Notes: generated by a model from the letters alone, not told the origin. Numbered from the stretch's first letter, positions 37,426 through 47,239 are shown. The stretch: DNA of 64,000 nt from an uncultured Ignavibacteriota bacterium (GCA_903884005.1 CAISDA010000013.1:62001-126000), one strand, 5' to 3'. Made by a program: numbers and translations.

Positions 37426-38190
37426 TTAGACCACGACGGGCGAATGCTCGTTGTGGTGGATAGCGGCGGCAAACTCCCTGATCACGCGCGCGTCGCCGTT
37501 CGTTTCAAGGACGGTGCCGGTCACGATGAAGTGGGCGCCGGCGGCCGCTTTTTTCCGCGCTTCGGACGGAGTGGTGATGCCTCCGCCTACGATCACCGGA
37601 ACGCGTGTGGACCGGCGGATCGCCGCGATCATTTCGTCAGGAACAGAAAGCTCCGCGCCGCTTCCGGCTTCAAGATAGATGAATTTGAACCCGATCATCT
37701 CTGCCGCCAGCGCGTGTGCCACAGCGATGTCGGGCTTGTTTCTGGGCAGCGGTTTGGTGTTGCTCATGAATTCAGCGGATGTGGTGCGTCCCGATTCCAC
37801 CAGCATGTATGCTGTCGAGATAGCCTCCAGACCGAGCTTGCGAATGACGGGCGCAGCCGCGACCTGGCTGCCGATGAGGTGCTCCGGATTTCTTCCGCTC
37901 AGGAGCGAGAGGAAGAGGATCGCGTCGGCGTCTTTCGACACCTGCGAGATGCCTCCCGGAAAGATCACGACCGGCAGGGACGTGTGTGCTTTGATCGTGA
38001 TGATGCACTGGTGGAACGAATCGTCCACCACGAGGCTTCCGCCGACGAGGAAGCCGTCGACGTCCGCCGAGACTGCTTTGGCGATGAAATTCTCGAGCTC
38101 CCGTCCGCCGATCTTATCGGGGTCAATGAGCACGAGATGAGCCGCACCGCGCCTGTGCGATGTCTCAAGAAGGTGTTCGTAGACAGACAT
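37426..38190 (-). CDS. Geranylgeranylglyceryl-phosphate synthase family protein (PcrB/GGGPS)
   Basis: 254 residues of a TIM-barrel prenyltransferase. Key motifs: HLVLIDPDKIGG near the start, GFLVGGSL, FPGGISQVS, YLEAGSGAE and GGGITTPSEARKKAAAGAH. In archaea GGGPS joins geranylgeranyl diphosphate to glycerol 1-phosphate to begin ether-lipid synthesis. Homologues of this group-II size occur in Bacteroidota and relatives. It begins 3 bases after the alaS stop and is followed by gmhA. Product chain length and role cannot be read from sequence; a membrane-lipid or quinone-type product is possible. Confidence 0.88.
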   Translation of the reverse strand: MSVYEHLLETSHRRGAAHLVLIDPDKIGGRELENFIAKAVSADVDGFLVGGSLVVDDSFHQCIITIKAHTSLPVVIFPGGISQVSKDADAILFLSLLSGRNPEHLIGSQVAAAPVIRKLGLEAISTAYMLVESGRTTSAEFMSNTKPLPRNKPDIAVAHALAAEMIGFKFIYLEAGSGAELSVPDEMIAAIRRSTRVPVIVGGGITTPSEARKKAAAGAHFIVTGTVLETNGDARVIREFAAAIHHNEHSPVVV

Positions 38191-38193
38191 CGG

Positions 38194-41001
38194 TCAGATC
38201 ATTCCTTTCACGATTTCGATGACATTGGCGAGGGCCTCGTCGAGTTTGCCGACATCCTTGCCGCCGGCCGTCGCCATGTGGTTCTTGCCGCCTCCTCCGC
38301 CGCCGAGTGTTTTGGCGACAGCGCCGACGATCTTTCCGGCAGAAAAGTTCTTCGTCTTGATGAGGTCGTCCGTGACGACACATACAAGCTGTACTTTCAT
38401 ATCGATGACCGCTGCCAGCACGCCCACGCCCGAACCGAGTGTTGACCTCAGGGCGTCGCCCAGCGTTTTGAGCGTCTCAATATCGCCGGCGTCCATCTTC
38501 GATGCCACCACTCGTATCGAACCAACGGTTGCGGCAGTGTGCACAAGCGTTTCAAAATCGGTAGCGGCCGAGGAAAACTTCACCTTGGCGCATTCCTTTT
38601 CGAATCCTTTTTTCTTTTCCATGAGCAGCAGCATGAAATTTTCGAGTTCGCGGAAGCGCTGACGCTGGGCGGCAAATTCCAGCCCGACTTCGAGGGTGAG
38701 CACCTCGCTCGGCGCGTCGGGAATCTGTTCAAGCTTGCGCATCTCGATATCGAGTCCCGTTGTGTCTTCCTGTGCCAGGAGGGAATCGGCAGGCAGCAAT
38801 TTCTGCATCGACTGAATCTCGTCCACGAGCGTGTACGCATGCTCGATGCGTTCACGGTACGTTTTATTTTGCAGCGATAAATACTCCAGCGCGTTCGTCC
38901 CGGTGAGCGCCTCGATGCGGCGCACTCCGCTGGCGCTGCTGCCTTCAGAACGCATTTTGAAGTAGCCGATGTCGCCGGTATTCAGGACGTGCGTGCCGCC
39001 GCAGAATTCCTTGGAGATGTCGCCGAACTGGACCACGTTCACCCGTTCGCCGTACTTGTCGCCGAAGAACATGAGCGCGCCCATTTTCTGCGCGTCGGCG
39101 AACGGTATGGCATAATGATGCTGCAAGGGGATCTTTGAGGCGATGATTTCATTCACATAGTCCTCGACGGCGCGCATTTCGTCGTCGGACACCTTCGCGA
39201 AGTGCGCGAAATCGAACCGGAGATGATTCGGCGAGACGAGCGAGCCGGATTGATGCACATGCGTGCCGAGCACGGTGCGCAGTCCGGCGTGGAGCAGATG
39301 CGTTGCCGAGTGGTTGCGCATGATGCTCAACCTCCGTGCGGCGTCGACCTTCGCCGTTGCATGCGCCGGGAGCGTCTGCAGCATTTCCCGGGCGGCCGCA
39401 TTCATGTCGGACACAGGAACAAAATGTCCCACGATGTTGTGGTCCTTTACCGTATCACGCACCGGGACCGTCATGCCGTTGACAATGATCTCGCCGGTGT
39501 CTCCCACTTGTCCGCCTGATTCTGCGTAGAAGGGGGTGCGGTCCAGAATGATGTAGTCGCCCGCCATGCCGATCACGGACGCTTCTGTTTCCAATTGTGT
39601 ATAGCCGGTGAATTCGGAATCCGTCGTGACGGTGGCAGGGATCAAAAATTTTCCGGCGGTCGGATATTCTGCCGTGCCGCCGGACTCCTGTGATAGTTTC
39701 TTCTGTTCCTTCATGAGCACGTCGAAACGGTCGGTATCCACAGCCAAGCCGCGTTCGGTGCACAGGAGCTGCGTCAGGTCCAGAGGGAAGCCGAACGTGT
39801 CGTATAATTTGAATGCGACATCCCCGGGGAAGGTCGTGGAATCGTGGAGATTCACAACCGCCTGTTCGAAGAGGATGAGTCCGCGGTCGAGCGTTTTATT
39901 GAACCCTTCCTCTTCGCCGTGTATGGCGCGCTCGATGTGCTGCTGATGCTCCTTGATCTCGGGGAACACGTGCGACATTGTCGCAACAAGCGTATCGACC
40001 AGTTTGAAGAGGAACGGTTCGCGCAGTTCGAGCGTTCGTCCGAAGCGCGCGGCGCGGCGCAGGATGCGGCGCAGCACGTACCCGCGTCCTTCGTTCGAAG
40101 GAATGGCGCCGTCGGCGATCGCAAACGTCAGCGCGCGAATATGGTCGGCGATCACGCGCATGGCGATATCGGTCTCCGTCGTTCCCGCCGTATATTTTTT
40201 GCCCGCCAGCACAGCGATCTTCGAGAGCAGCGGCAGGAACACATCGGTGTCGTAGTTGGAAGGAGGGCGCTGAAAATTAGTGCGCATCGCTTCAAGCACT
40301 GCGCATGCGCGTTCGAATCCCATGCCGGTGTCGACATGCTTCGACGGCAGCATTTCGAGTTCGCCGCCGGGGATGCGGTTGTTCTGGATGAACACAAGAT
40401 TCCAGATCTCGATCAGTTCCGGATTGCCCGCGTTCACCAGTGAGGCCGGCGCATTGCCGTCGCGTGTGAGGTCGACATGGATCTCGGAACACGGGCCGCA
40501 GGGACCGGTCTCGCCCATTTCCCAGAAATTATCCTTCTCCGCAAATTTCAGAATGTGCGAGTGATCGATGTCCGTGACCGTCTTCCACAGCTCCATCGCC
40601 TCGTCATCCGATTTATACACGGTGACCCAGAGGCGGTTCTTCGGCATCTTCCAGATTTCGGTCAGCAGTTCCCACGCCCAGAGGATCGCTTCTTTTTTAT
40701 AATAATCGCCGAACGACCAGTTGCCGAGCATTTCGAAAAATGTGTGATGATACGTGTCCCGCCCGACTTCTTCCAGGTCGTTGTGTTTGCCGCTGACGCG
40801 AATGCATTTCTGTGTATCGGCGGCGCGCGTATAATCGCGCGTGCCTGTGCCAAGAAACACTTCCTTGAACTGGTTCATGCCGGCATTCGTGAACAGGAGT
40901 GTCGGGTCGCCGTGGGGGATCACCGGCGCGCTGGGCACAATGCGGTGGTGTTTCGATTCAAAAAAATCCAGGAATGACTGGCGGAGTTCTTGTGATGTCA
41001 T
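38194..41001 (-). CDS. alaS: Alanyl-tRNA synthetase
   Basis: 935 residues; charges tRNA-Ala. Class II aminoacylation domain (RQSFLDFFESKHHRIVPSAP then LFTNAGMNQFKEVFLG), the editing domain zinc site HSATHLLHAG with FCGGTH, and a C-terminal DHHA1-like Gly-rich segment (VAKTLGGGGGGKNHMATAGG). ATG 41001 (MTSQELRQSFLDFF) is the standard start; the upstream frame to 41175 runs into clpS. Length is slightly above the typical ~880 residues. Confidence 0.97.
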   Translation of the reverse strand: MTSQELRQSFLDFFESKHHRIVPSAPVIPHGDPTLLFTNAGMNQFKEVFLGTGTRDYTRAADTQKCIRVSGKHNDLEEVGRDTYHHTFFEMLGNWSFGDYYKKEAILWAWELLTEIWKMPKNRLWVTVYKSDDEAMELWKTVTDIDHSHILKFAEKDNFWEMGETGPCGPCSEIHVDLTRDGNAPASLVNAGNPELIEIWNLVFIQNNRIPGGELEMLPSKHVDTGMGFERACAVLEAMRTNFQRPPSNYDTDVFLPLLSKIAVLAGKKYTAGTTETDIAMRVIADHIRALTFAIADGAIPSNEGRGYVLRRILRRAARFGRTLELREPFLFKLVDTLVATMSHVFPEIKEHQQHIERAIHGEEEGFNKTLDRGLILFEQAVVNLHDSTTFPGDVAFKLYDTFGFPLDLTQLLCTERGLAVDTDRFDVLMKEQKKLSQESGGTAEYPTAGKFLIPATVTTDSEFTGYTQLETEASVIGMAGDYIILDRTPFYAESGGQVGDTGEIIVNGMTVPVRDTVKDHNIVGHFVPVSDMNAAAREMLQTLPAHATAKVDAARRLSIMRNHSATHLLHAGLRTVLGTHVHQSGSLVSPNHLRFDFAHFAKVSDDEMRAVEDYVNEIIASKIPLQHHYAIPFADAQKMGALMFFGDKYGERVNVVQFGDISKEFCGGTHVLNTGDIGYFKMRSEGSSASGVRRIEALTGTNALEYLSLQNKTYRERIEHAYTLVDEIQSMQKLLPADSLLAQEDTTGLDIEMRKLEQIPDAPSEVLTLEVGLEFAAQRQRFRELENFMLLLMEKKKGFEKECAKVKFSSAATDFETLVHTAATVGSIRVVASKMDAGDIETLKTLGDALRSTLGSGVGVLAAVIDMKVQLVCVVTDDLIKTKNFSAGKIVGAVAKTLGGGGGGKNHMATAGGKDVGKLDEALANVIEIVKGMI

Positions 41002-41114
41002 GAATGATGGTATTGTGTGAATAGGTAAAATAAACTTTCGGAATAGTGTTGCAGCACGATCTGTACCCCGATACGCAGGGTGCTCCACGATGCCGGGCAA
41101 TGCTTTGGTCTTCG

Positions 41115-41396
41115 TTACATTTCGATGTGCGTCATCAGCCTGATCTCTTCGAGCACGTCGGAGACCGCGAGACACTTCAGCAGGTCGCCGCCGAAGACGC
41201 AGGCGCGGCCTTTCGTGTGCACTTCAACCGTAAGCGCCTCTGCGTGCGATTGTCCGCACTTGGTGGCCTTGATGATCTGCATGATCACTTCGTCGAATGT
41301 ATGAATTTCGTCGTTGAATAAGATCACCTTTGCGGGCTCGTGTGATCGGATATCGTCGAGGACATCTTGGTCCGACTGTGGTGACGTCGTTGTCAT
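41115..41396 (-). CDS. clpS: ATP-dependent Clp protease adaptor ClpS
   Basis: 93 residues. The ClpS core is complete: KVILFNDEIHTFDEVI and ATKCGQSHAEALTVEVHTKG with the conserved histidine, then a C-terminal helix. It delivers N-degron substrates to ClpAP. It is the first gene of the minus-strand run; the stop is followed after 113 bases by alaS. No clpA or clpC is nearby. Confidence 0.93.
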   Translation of the reverse strand: MTTTSPQSDQDVLDDIRSHEPAKVILFNDEIHTFDEVIMQIIKATKCGQSHAEALTVEVHTKGRACVFGGDLLKCLAVSDVLEEIRLMTHIEM

Positions 41397-41584
41397 AGAA
41401 AAAATATTGTGGCCGCGCTGAAATTCTCTCGACCCAGGTCCGTGATCGCTGCAGCAGGAAGGGGGAGCGAGCCGTTCAGTTCAAACGGCGCATCGTGTGT
41501 TGTTGTGAACGTCCAGTGTTTTCGTATCAATAACATAAAATAAAGAAAATTGGCTATGATTGCAAGATTCTTCGTCGATTCATG

Positions 41585-41613
41585 TTGCAGAGCACCGGAA
41601 GTCTTTCTATATT
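41585..41613 (+). promoter_or_regulatory. Putative aconitase promoter
   Basis: TTGCAG (41585-41590), a 17-base spacer and TATATT (41608-41613), about 54 bases ahead of the aconitase ATG. AGGAAGGTG just before the start serves as ribosome binding site. Confidence 0.55.
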
Positions 41614-41666
41614 CACTGTATTGAGCAATTCATACAACTTCACATGAACATACAGGAAGGTGCACC

Positions 41667-43919
41667 ATGGTTTTCGATCTCGACATGATTCAATCACTCT
41701 ACGCGAGTTATCCGGACAAGATCGCCCGCGCGAAGTCACTGTTCGGCCGGCCGTTGACGCTCACCGAAAAAATCCTTGCCGCCCATTTTGCGGGGCCGCT
41801 TTCGGCCGCTCCTGAACGCGGAAAAAGTTATGTCGATTTCAGCCCGGACCGTGTTGCCATGCAGGACGCGACGGCACAGATGGCGCTGCTGCAATTCATG
41901 TCGGCCGGACGTCCGACCGTGGCCGCGCCGTCGACCGTTCACTGCGACCATTTGATACAGGCCGAAGCCGGTTCTGCGGCGGACCTGCTGCGTGCGACAA
42001 CCGACAACAGGGAAGTCTACGATTTTTTGGCGAGCGTGTCTAATAAATACGGGATCGGGTTCTGGAAACCGGGGGCGGGAATCATTCATCAGGTGGTGCT
42101 CGAAAATTACGCATTCCCGGGCGGCATGATGATCGGCACCGATTCGCATACGCCGAACGCCGGCGGGCTCGGTATGGTCGCCATCGGAGTCGGCGGCGCC
42201 GATGCAGTGGATGTGATGGCAGGCATGCCGTGGGAATTGAAATTCCCGAAAGTGATCGGCATCAGGCTCACGGGGACGCTGCAGGGATGGGCATCGGCGA
42301 AGGATGTGATCCTGAAAGTGGCCGGGCTGCTGACGGTCAAGGGCGGCACCGGGGCGATCGTCGAATATTTCGGCGAAGGCACGCGGTCCATTTCCTGCAC
42401 CGGCAAAGGCACGATCTGCAATATGGGTGCCGAGATCGGCGCGACGACATCGGTGTTTCCCTTCGATTCGCGCATGGCCGATTATCTGCGCGCGACCGAA
42501 CGCGGCGAGATCGCCGCGCTTGCCGAATTGATCGCAGACTGTCTGGCGCCCGATGCGGAAGTGCTCGCATCGCCCGAACTATATTACGACCGCATCATCG
42601 ACATCAATTTGAATGAACTCGAACCCCATATCAACGGCCCGTTCACGCCGGACCTGGCATGGCCGCTGTCGAAATTTGCCGCTGCAATCAAGGAGCATGA
42701 GTACCCCGAAGAACTCAAGGTCGGCTTGATCGGCAGCTGCACGAATTCTTCGTACGAGGATATTGAACGTTCCACGTCGGTTGCGAAGCAGGCCATCGCG
42801 AAGGGATTGAAGGCGAAGGCCGAATTCGTCATCACGCCGGGCAGCGAACAGATCAGGGCCACGATTGAACGTGACGGACAGCTGCAGATCCTGACGGATG
42901 TGGGCGGCACGGTGCTGGCGAACGCATGCGGACCGTGCATCGGCCAGTGGAAACGCCACGGATCGGTGATGGGCGAGAAAAATTCCATCATCACATCCTA
43001 CAACCGAAATTTCACGGGGCGCAACGACGGCAATCCGTCCACATACGCGTTTGTGGCGAGTCCCGAGATTGTTACCGCAATGACGATCGCCGGATCGCTC
43101 GCATTCAATCCGCTGACGGACACATTGACCAACGACAAGGGTGAGCAGGTATCGATAGATCCGCCGCATGGCGACGAACTTCCCAAGCGCGGATACATTC
43201 CCGGCGAAAGCGGTTATCTGGCTCCAGGCGCCGACGGTTCGTCGGTGAATGTGAAGATCGACCCGGCAAGCGACAGACTTCAGGCGCTCGCCCCGTTCGC
43301 GCCGTGGGACGGACACGACCTCGAGCATCTCCGCATTCTCATGAAGGTGAAGGGCAAGTGCACGACCGACCATATATCGCCCGCAGGCAAGTGGCTGGCG
43401 TATCGCGGGCACCTTGACAATATCTCGAACAATATGTTCATCGGCGCCATGAATGCCTTTTCGGGCGAGACGGGCAAAGGGAAGAACGCTGTCACGGGAG
43501 AGGTGAAATCATTCTCCGATACCGCGCGCGATTATAAAAAAGAAGGCATCGGCTGGATCGCGATCGGCGATGAAAATTACGGAGAGGGCTCGTCCCGGGA
43601 ACATGCGGCGATGGAACCGCGTTACATGGGGGGAAGGGCTATCATTGTAAAAAGCTTCGCGCGCATCCATGAGACCAATTTGAAGAAGCAGGGAATGCTC
43701 GCGTTAACCTTCAAGAATGCCGCAGATTATGACAAGGTGAGGGAGGACGACAGTGCGGCGATACGCGGATTGAACGGGTTCGCTCCGGGCACATCCCTGA
43801 CGCTGGAACTGACGCATGCGGACGGAACAATGGAAACCATAGAGTTGCTGCACACATTTAACGAAAGCCAGATCGCCTGGTTCAAAGCCGGAAGCGCGCT
43901 CAATGCCCTTAATGCATGA
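41667..43919 (+). CDS. acn: Aconitate hydratase
   Basis: 750 residues; interconverts citrate and isocitrate. The three cluster-binding cysteines are visible: [14 protein letters not shown] and [10 protein letters not shown]. Other family blocks are [34 protein letters not shown] and [17 protein letters not shown] in the swivelling domain. Length and spacing match the mitochondrial/AcnA-like type rather than AcnB. It has its own promoter candidate and strong ribosome binding site, and the bacilliredoxin gene follows within 46 bases, so oxidative-stress protection of the Fe-S enzyme is an attractive but unproven link. Confidence 0.97.
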   Translation: MVFDLDMIQSLYASYPDKIARAKSLFGRPLTLTEKILAAHFAGPLSAAPERGKSYVDFSPDRVAMQDATAQMALLQFMSAGRPTVAAPSTVHCDHLIQAEAGSAADLLRATTDNREVYDFLASVSNKYGIGFWKPGAGIIHQVVLENYAFPGGMMIGTDSHTPNAGGLGMVAIGVGGADAVDVMAGMPWELKFPKVIGIRLTGTLQGWASAKDVILKVAGLLTVKGGTGAIVEYFGEGTRSISCTGKGTICNMGAEIGATTSVFPFDSRMADYLRATERGEIAALAELIADCLAPDAEVLASPELYYDRIIDINLNELEPHINGPFTPDLAWPLSKFAAAIKEHEYPEELKVGLIGSCTNSSYEDIERSTSVAKQAIAKGLKAKAEFVITPGSEQIRATIERDGQLQILTDVGGTVLANACGPCIGQWKRHGSVMGEKNSIITSYNRNFTGRNDGNPSTYAFVASPEIVTAMTIAGSLAFNPLTDTLTNDKGEQVSIDPPHGDELPKRGYIPGESGYLAPGADGSSVNVKIDPASDRLQALAPFAPWDGHDLEHLRILMKVKGKCTTDHISPAGKWLAYRGHLDNISNNMFIGAMNAFSGETGKGKNAVTGEVKSFSDTARDYKKEGIGWIAIGDENYGEGSSREHAAMEPRYMGGRAIIVKSFARIHETNLKKQGMLALTFKNAADYDKVREDDSAAIRGLNGFAPGTSLTLELTHADGTMETIELLHTFNESQIAWFKAGSALNALNA

Positions 43920-43965
43920 GCGGACGAGCGCCTTCGAGGTACATCAATACAAAGGAACTATCATA

Positions 43966-44388
43966 ATGCCGTTCGATCCTCACATGATACAACCGTTTCG
44001 CGATGAATTGACCGAAATCGGAATCAAAGAATTACACTCTGCATCAGATGTCGAAAATGAATTGCGCTCAGCGACCGGCACGACGCTGGTGGTGATCAAT
44101 TCCGTGTGCGGGTGCGCCGCAGGCAAGGCGCGCCCGGGCATTCGCATTGCGCTCGAACATGCGGTAACACCGGATAAGTCGGTCAGCGTCTTTGCCGGAC
44201 AGGACAAGGAAGCGACGGAATATTTGCGGCAGCATTTTCTCAACGGACTTCCTCCGTCGTCACCGGCGGTGGCATTGTTCAAGAATAACGATCTCGTGCA
44301 TTTTATTCCCCGGCACAGAATAGAAAACCGGCTGGCGAACGAGATCGCCACGGACCTGATACAGGCATTCGACGCGCATTGCGCGTAG
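43966..44388 (+). CDS. BrxA/BrxB-type bacilliredoxin
   Basis: 140 residues. The thioredoxin-fold protein has the Cys-Gly-Cys active site of the YphP/YqiW (BrxA/B) family (NSVCGCAAGKARPG) and the matching later blocks SVFAGQDKEATEYLRQ and PSSPAVALFKN. These proteins reduce bacillithiol-protein mixed disulfides, which suggests that the organism uses bacillithiol; this is inference, since no bacillithiol synthesis gene is in the window. ATG 43966 is preceded by AAAGGA; the open frame continues upstream but overlaps the aconitase end. Confidence 0.88.
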   Translation: MPFDPHMIQPFRDELTEIGIKELHSASDVENELRSATGTTLVVINSVCGCAAGKARPGIRIALEHAVTPDKSVSVFAGQDKEATEYLRQHFLNGLPPSSPAVALFKNNDLVHFIPRHRIENRLANEIATDLIQAFDAHCA

Positions 44389-44436
44389 GGAGAGGATCTC
44401 CCTCGTTTGCGCGAGGCCTTCGACAACAGAAGCCTG

Positions 44437-44474
44437 TATAAGCGTGAAAACATTTCGGTGTTTTCACGCTTATA
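44437..44474 (+). terminator. Terminator after the aconitase-bacilliredoxin unit
   Basis: TATAAGCGTGAAAAC (44437-44451) pairs perfectly with GTTTTCACGCTTATA (44460-44474), a 15-bp stem with an 8-base loop. A-rich sequence follows rather than a T-run on the + strand. It marks the boundary to the AT-rich region. Confidence 0.7.
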
Positions 44475-44827
44475 AAAATGTTGTTCCTTCCGCCATACAG
44501 CCCGGAAGTTTTTGGGATTTTCTTTCGGTAGGAGGGGAAACTACAACTTGTGTATTTATCCAAAACCAATCAAACGGTTAATACAGAAGATACGTGGGAC
44601 AACCGAATGAAGCATGACACGAATATGGAAAGGCAAATACAGAGCCCAGATGTGGTTTAAATAATATTCCTTTTGGCTCTCGATAATTGCTTAATAGTAG
44701 AATTTAAACAAACTTTCATTAGCACTCTTTCCCAAACGGTACCAAGGGAAAGAGGATTAACAAGCAAAGATATGCTAAAGAAAATCTATCGGTCGTAAAG
44801 ACAATAACACGGCCATAATATCCAATT
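44475..44827. other. AT-rich intergenic region, no gene seen
   Basis: No credible coding frame on either strand; a short minus-strand frame ending near 44303 crosses the terminator and the bacilliredoxin gene and is rejected. The stretch marks the abrupt drop in GC content that continues through the accessory region. Confidence 0.6.
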
Positions 44828-45577
44828 CTAACAGGATTCTTTTGGAAGAAAGACAAAGTCCACACCGTCATATTTTCCCGGAATGAACTTTTCAAACATA
44901 GTGCTTGAATCACCGGTTGGTATTCGAACCTCGTAATTTAGATCCTGCATGATTTTCATGCAACGGACTCTATTTTCGTTGTCCCACATTTCACAGAGGA
45001 TGATCGGGTGCCATTTATTTATTGTTTCTTTTGCTCCGGCCAACACAAAAGATTCATAGTTTTCCACATCAAGAATAATCACGTTAATAGGGTTTGATAC
45101 GATCTCTTGGAGGTCATCAAGGCGTTCCTGTTGCACAGGATAGATAGACCCTTCGTTGAAATCATTAAGGTCAGGATGAACAACATGACTTAGGCCTTGG
45201 AGACGCGCACCGTTGTTTTCAGGGAGAATCATTTGGATTTGTTTTTTTTCATCACCCAGGGCTAGATTGTAGAGTCTGACGTTATCCAGCTTAAAAAATT
45301 TGACCATTCTTTGAAGAGTGTGAAAATTTTGAGGCACTGGCTCAATAGCGTGAACGATTCCTTTGTTGCAATGTTTTGCCATCATAATAGTGAGGATGCC
45401 AATATTAGCGCCGATTTCAAGAACAGTCGCATCCGGAGAAAGTGAATGAAGAATGTTTGTCACTCCCCGTTCTTGATTTGTAAATTTGAGAGTATAGATT
45501 TTGAATAGCGAAAATATAAAGAGATAATTATTTAACCCTAATACATGCTGAAGCAGTGTTCTCAAAAACATTTTCAT
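44828..45577 (-). CDS. FkbM-family methyltransferase
   Basis: 249 residues. SAM-binding motif VLEIGANIGILTIMMAKH near 52-69, then GIVHAIEPVPQNFHTLQRMV with the acidic ribose-binding residue, and the family block INVIILDVENYESFVLAGA and later IILCEMWDNE. FkbM enzymes O-methylate sugars or other small molecules and are frequent in polysaccharide and glycan loci, which fits the flippase about 5 kb away. AGGAAGG precedes the start at 45577. The composition is AT-rich compared with the flanking chromosome, so it was probably acquired. Confidence 0.85.
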   Translation of the reverse strand: MKMFLRTLLQHVLGLNNYLFIFSLFKIYTLKFTNQERGVTNILHSLSPDATVLEIGANIGILTIMMAKHCNKGIVHAIEPVPQNFHTLQRMVKFFKLDNVRLYNLALGDEKKQIQMILPENNGARLQGLSHVVHPDLNDFNEGSIYPVQQERLDDLQEIVSNPINVIILDVENYESFVLAGAKETINKWHPIILCEMWDNENRVRCMKIMQDLNYEVRIPTGDSSTMFEKFIPGKYDGVDFVFLPKESC

Positions 45578-45642
45578 TTATCTACCTTCCTAACGCGGCG
45601 TAGCCGCAACCAAACAGGTTTAAAAATTCTCGGTGATTTCGT

Positions 45643-45655
45643 ATCTTTGCAAAAA
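45643..45655 (+). repeat. Left copy of a 13-bp inverted repeat
   Basis: ATCTTTGCAAAAA; its exact reverse complement lies at 47227-47239. It begins 44 bases before the ATG of the enclosed gene. It also overlaps a possible -10 (TATCTT, 45642-45647) placed 17 bases after TTTAAA. Confidence 0.8.
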
Positions 45656-45686
45656 GGAACCAAGTTACATTGCAACAGGAAAAGAT

Positions 45687-47201
45687 ATGGAAACTCAATT
45701 GTTCACCGACCGCCATGCGGAGCGTCTCATCGGTGTATTGAATTGTTTCGATCGAATCACCATGCAAGGGACACTGCGCCATCTGTGTTATGCTGATGGG
45801 ATGACATCCTATCTATACGCACATCATATCCGCATCTTTGATTATCCGAAATTCGCGGAACCTTATCGCGAAAAACTTCGGGTAACGGCGGAAGAACATG
45901 CTGCAGCGAACGGATTGACGATTGAATTCATTCGGAAAAACAATTTCCGAAAAGAAAAACGCATCAAAGAAATAATCCAGGAACGTGGAGCACATCCTGG
46001 CATCGTGCATATATTTTCCGCGATGGAGCCTTGTGCATCGTATCGGCCATGGCACGATAAGGCGACCGGTAAAACGTCATTACGGTATGCCGATGGCAAG
46101 TGCCTCCATTACTACTATTATTTTATCGATAAAGATCTTGGACTCTGTTATCTGCGCGTGCCGACATGGTGTCCATTCCGTCTTCAGTTTTATTGTAATG
46201 GTCATTCGATTTTGGCAAAACAATTAGACCGTGCAAAGATCGGTTACACCATGGTTGAAAATGCTTTCATCTCTATAGACAACATGGAAAAAGCCAATAC
46301 GCTCGCAGACTCATTCTCCGTTGAGAAACTTCATCACCGGTTGGAAGAATATGTCCTTTTGTTTTGCCCCGTCGCTGCTGAACTGGGCGAGGGGTATCAT
46401 TGGAGTTTATGGCAAACTGAATATTCGACGGATCTTCTCTTCCGAAAATCGAGCGATCTCCAAATGATTTACCCTCATATGGTAGAGACTTTAATCCACT
46501 CCGTAAAACCGGAGAATATCGCCACCTTTCTCGGCCAGAAAATCCACGGCAACTACAAGGGCGAGATGGGGAACAATTTCAATGTCCGAACGCTTGGCAC
46601 GCGTATCAAACATTCAATGGGTCCGGTATCAATCAAACTGTACGATAAAGCCGGTTCCGTGCTGCGCATCGAAACAACGGTCAATGATGTCACATTCTTC
46701 CGTGAATACCGTGATGTCAATTGCCGCAATGGTGAAACCGAAACAAAGTGGGCGGCAATGAAAAAAAGTATTTACGGTCTTCCGAGACTGCGAGAACTAC
46801 TCTTTGCAGCGAACCATCGCTACCTCGAATTTCTCTCCCATATCGAGACTCCGCATATTGGGGTCAAAGAACTTCGTGCCGTTACCACATCAAAATCGGT
46901 GCATGATCATTGCTTCAAAGGTTTTAACCCATTGGCAGAAGACGATTCCACGTTGTTCCGTGTGTTATCACGGGGTGAATTTACCATCACGGGAATTACC
47001 GCCGCATTATTACGAGCGCAACTGACGACGAAATCTCCTAATCAAATTAGTCGTCTGATCAAACGTCTGCGTGTTCATGGTATCATCAAAAAAATATCAT
47101 CATGTTACAAATATCACCTGACCAAATACGGGCGCAAAATTGTCACGATCGCTCTTCGGTTACGTGAAGAATTTGTCATCCCTGAACTCGCGCGCTCTTA
47201 A
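45687..47201 (+). CDS. ~500-residue protein of unknown function, possible mobile-element protein
   Basis: 504 residues from ATG 45687, with AGGAAAAG just upstream. It is rich in Tyr, His and Cys. Striking blocks: VLNCFDRITMQGTL near the start, HIFSAMEPCASYRPWHDKAT, KCLHYYYYFIDKDLGLCYLR with VPTWCPFRLQFY, and GTRIKHSMGPVSIKLYDK then VLRIETTVND. The C-terminal 90 residues (GITAALLRAQLTTKSPNQIS to KISSCYKYHLTKYGRKI) look like a winged helix. From memory, related proteins exist in diverse bacteria under generic names such as MarR-type regulator; I cannot check this. No DDE or HUH motif is obvious. The flanking 13-bp inverted repeat suggests a mobile unit. Confidence 0.75.
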   Translation: METQLFTDRHAERLIGVLNCFDRITMQGTLRHLCYADGMTSYLYAHHIRIFDYPKFAEPYREKLRVTAEEHAAANGLTIEFIRKNNFRKEKRIKEIIQERGAHPGIVHIFSAMEPCASYRPWHDKATGKTSLRYADGKCLHYYYYFIDKDLGLCYLRVPTWCPFRLQFYCNGHSILAKQLDRAKIGYTMVENAFISIDNMEKANTLADSFSVEKLHHRLEEYVLLFCPVAAELGEGYHWSLWQTEYSTDLLFRKSSDLQMIYPHMVETLIHSVKPENIATFLGQKIHGNYKGEMGNNFNVRTLGTRIKHSMGPVSIKLYDKAGSVLRIETTVNDVTFFREYRDVNCRNGETETKWAAMKKSIYGLPRLRELLFAANHRYLEFLSHIETPHIGVKELRAVTTSKSVHDHCFKGFNPLAEDDSTLFRVLSRGEFTITGITAALLRAQLTTKSPNQISRLIKRLRVHGIIKKISSCYKYHLTKYGRKIVTIALRLREEFVIPELARS

Positions 47202-47226
47202 TTTGCACGCTGAATATTTGTGCTTT

Positions 47227-47239
47227 TTTTTGCAAAGAT
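47227..47239 (-). repeat. Right copy of the 13-bp inverted repeat
   Basis: TTTTTGCAAAGAT, an exact reverse complement of 45643-45655, 26 bases after the stop of the enclosed gene. Together the copies bound a unit of 1597 bases. No target-site duplication is evident outside them. Confidence 0.8.

Noticed and set aside
45595..45607. Short GCGGC-GTA-GCCGC hairpin between the FkbM and unknown genes
   Set aside because: Only a 5-bp stem with no T-run; could be chance, so not listed as a terminator or operator.
45643..45655. A target-site duplication around the 13-bp inverted repeats
   Set aside because: Flanks (GATTTCGT on the left, TTTACTCT on the right) do not match, so insertion is not shown.
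45687..47201. Rolling-circle replication initiator
   Set aside because: Only a vague YDK/LRIE resemblance; no HUH motif or clear catalytic Tyr context, so not claimed as a function.
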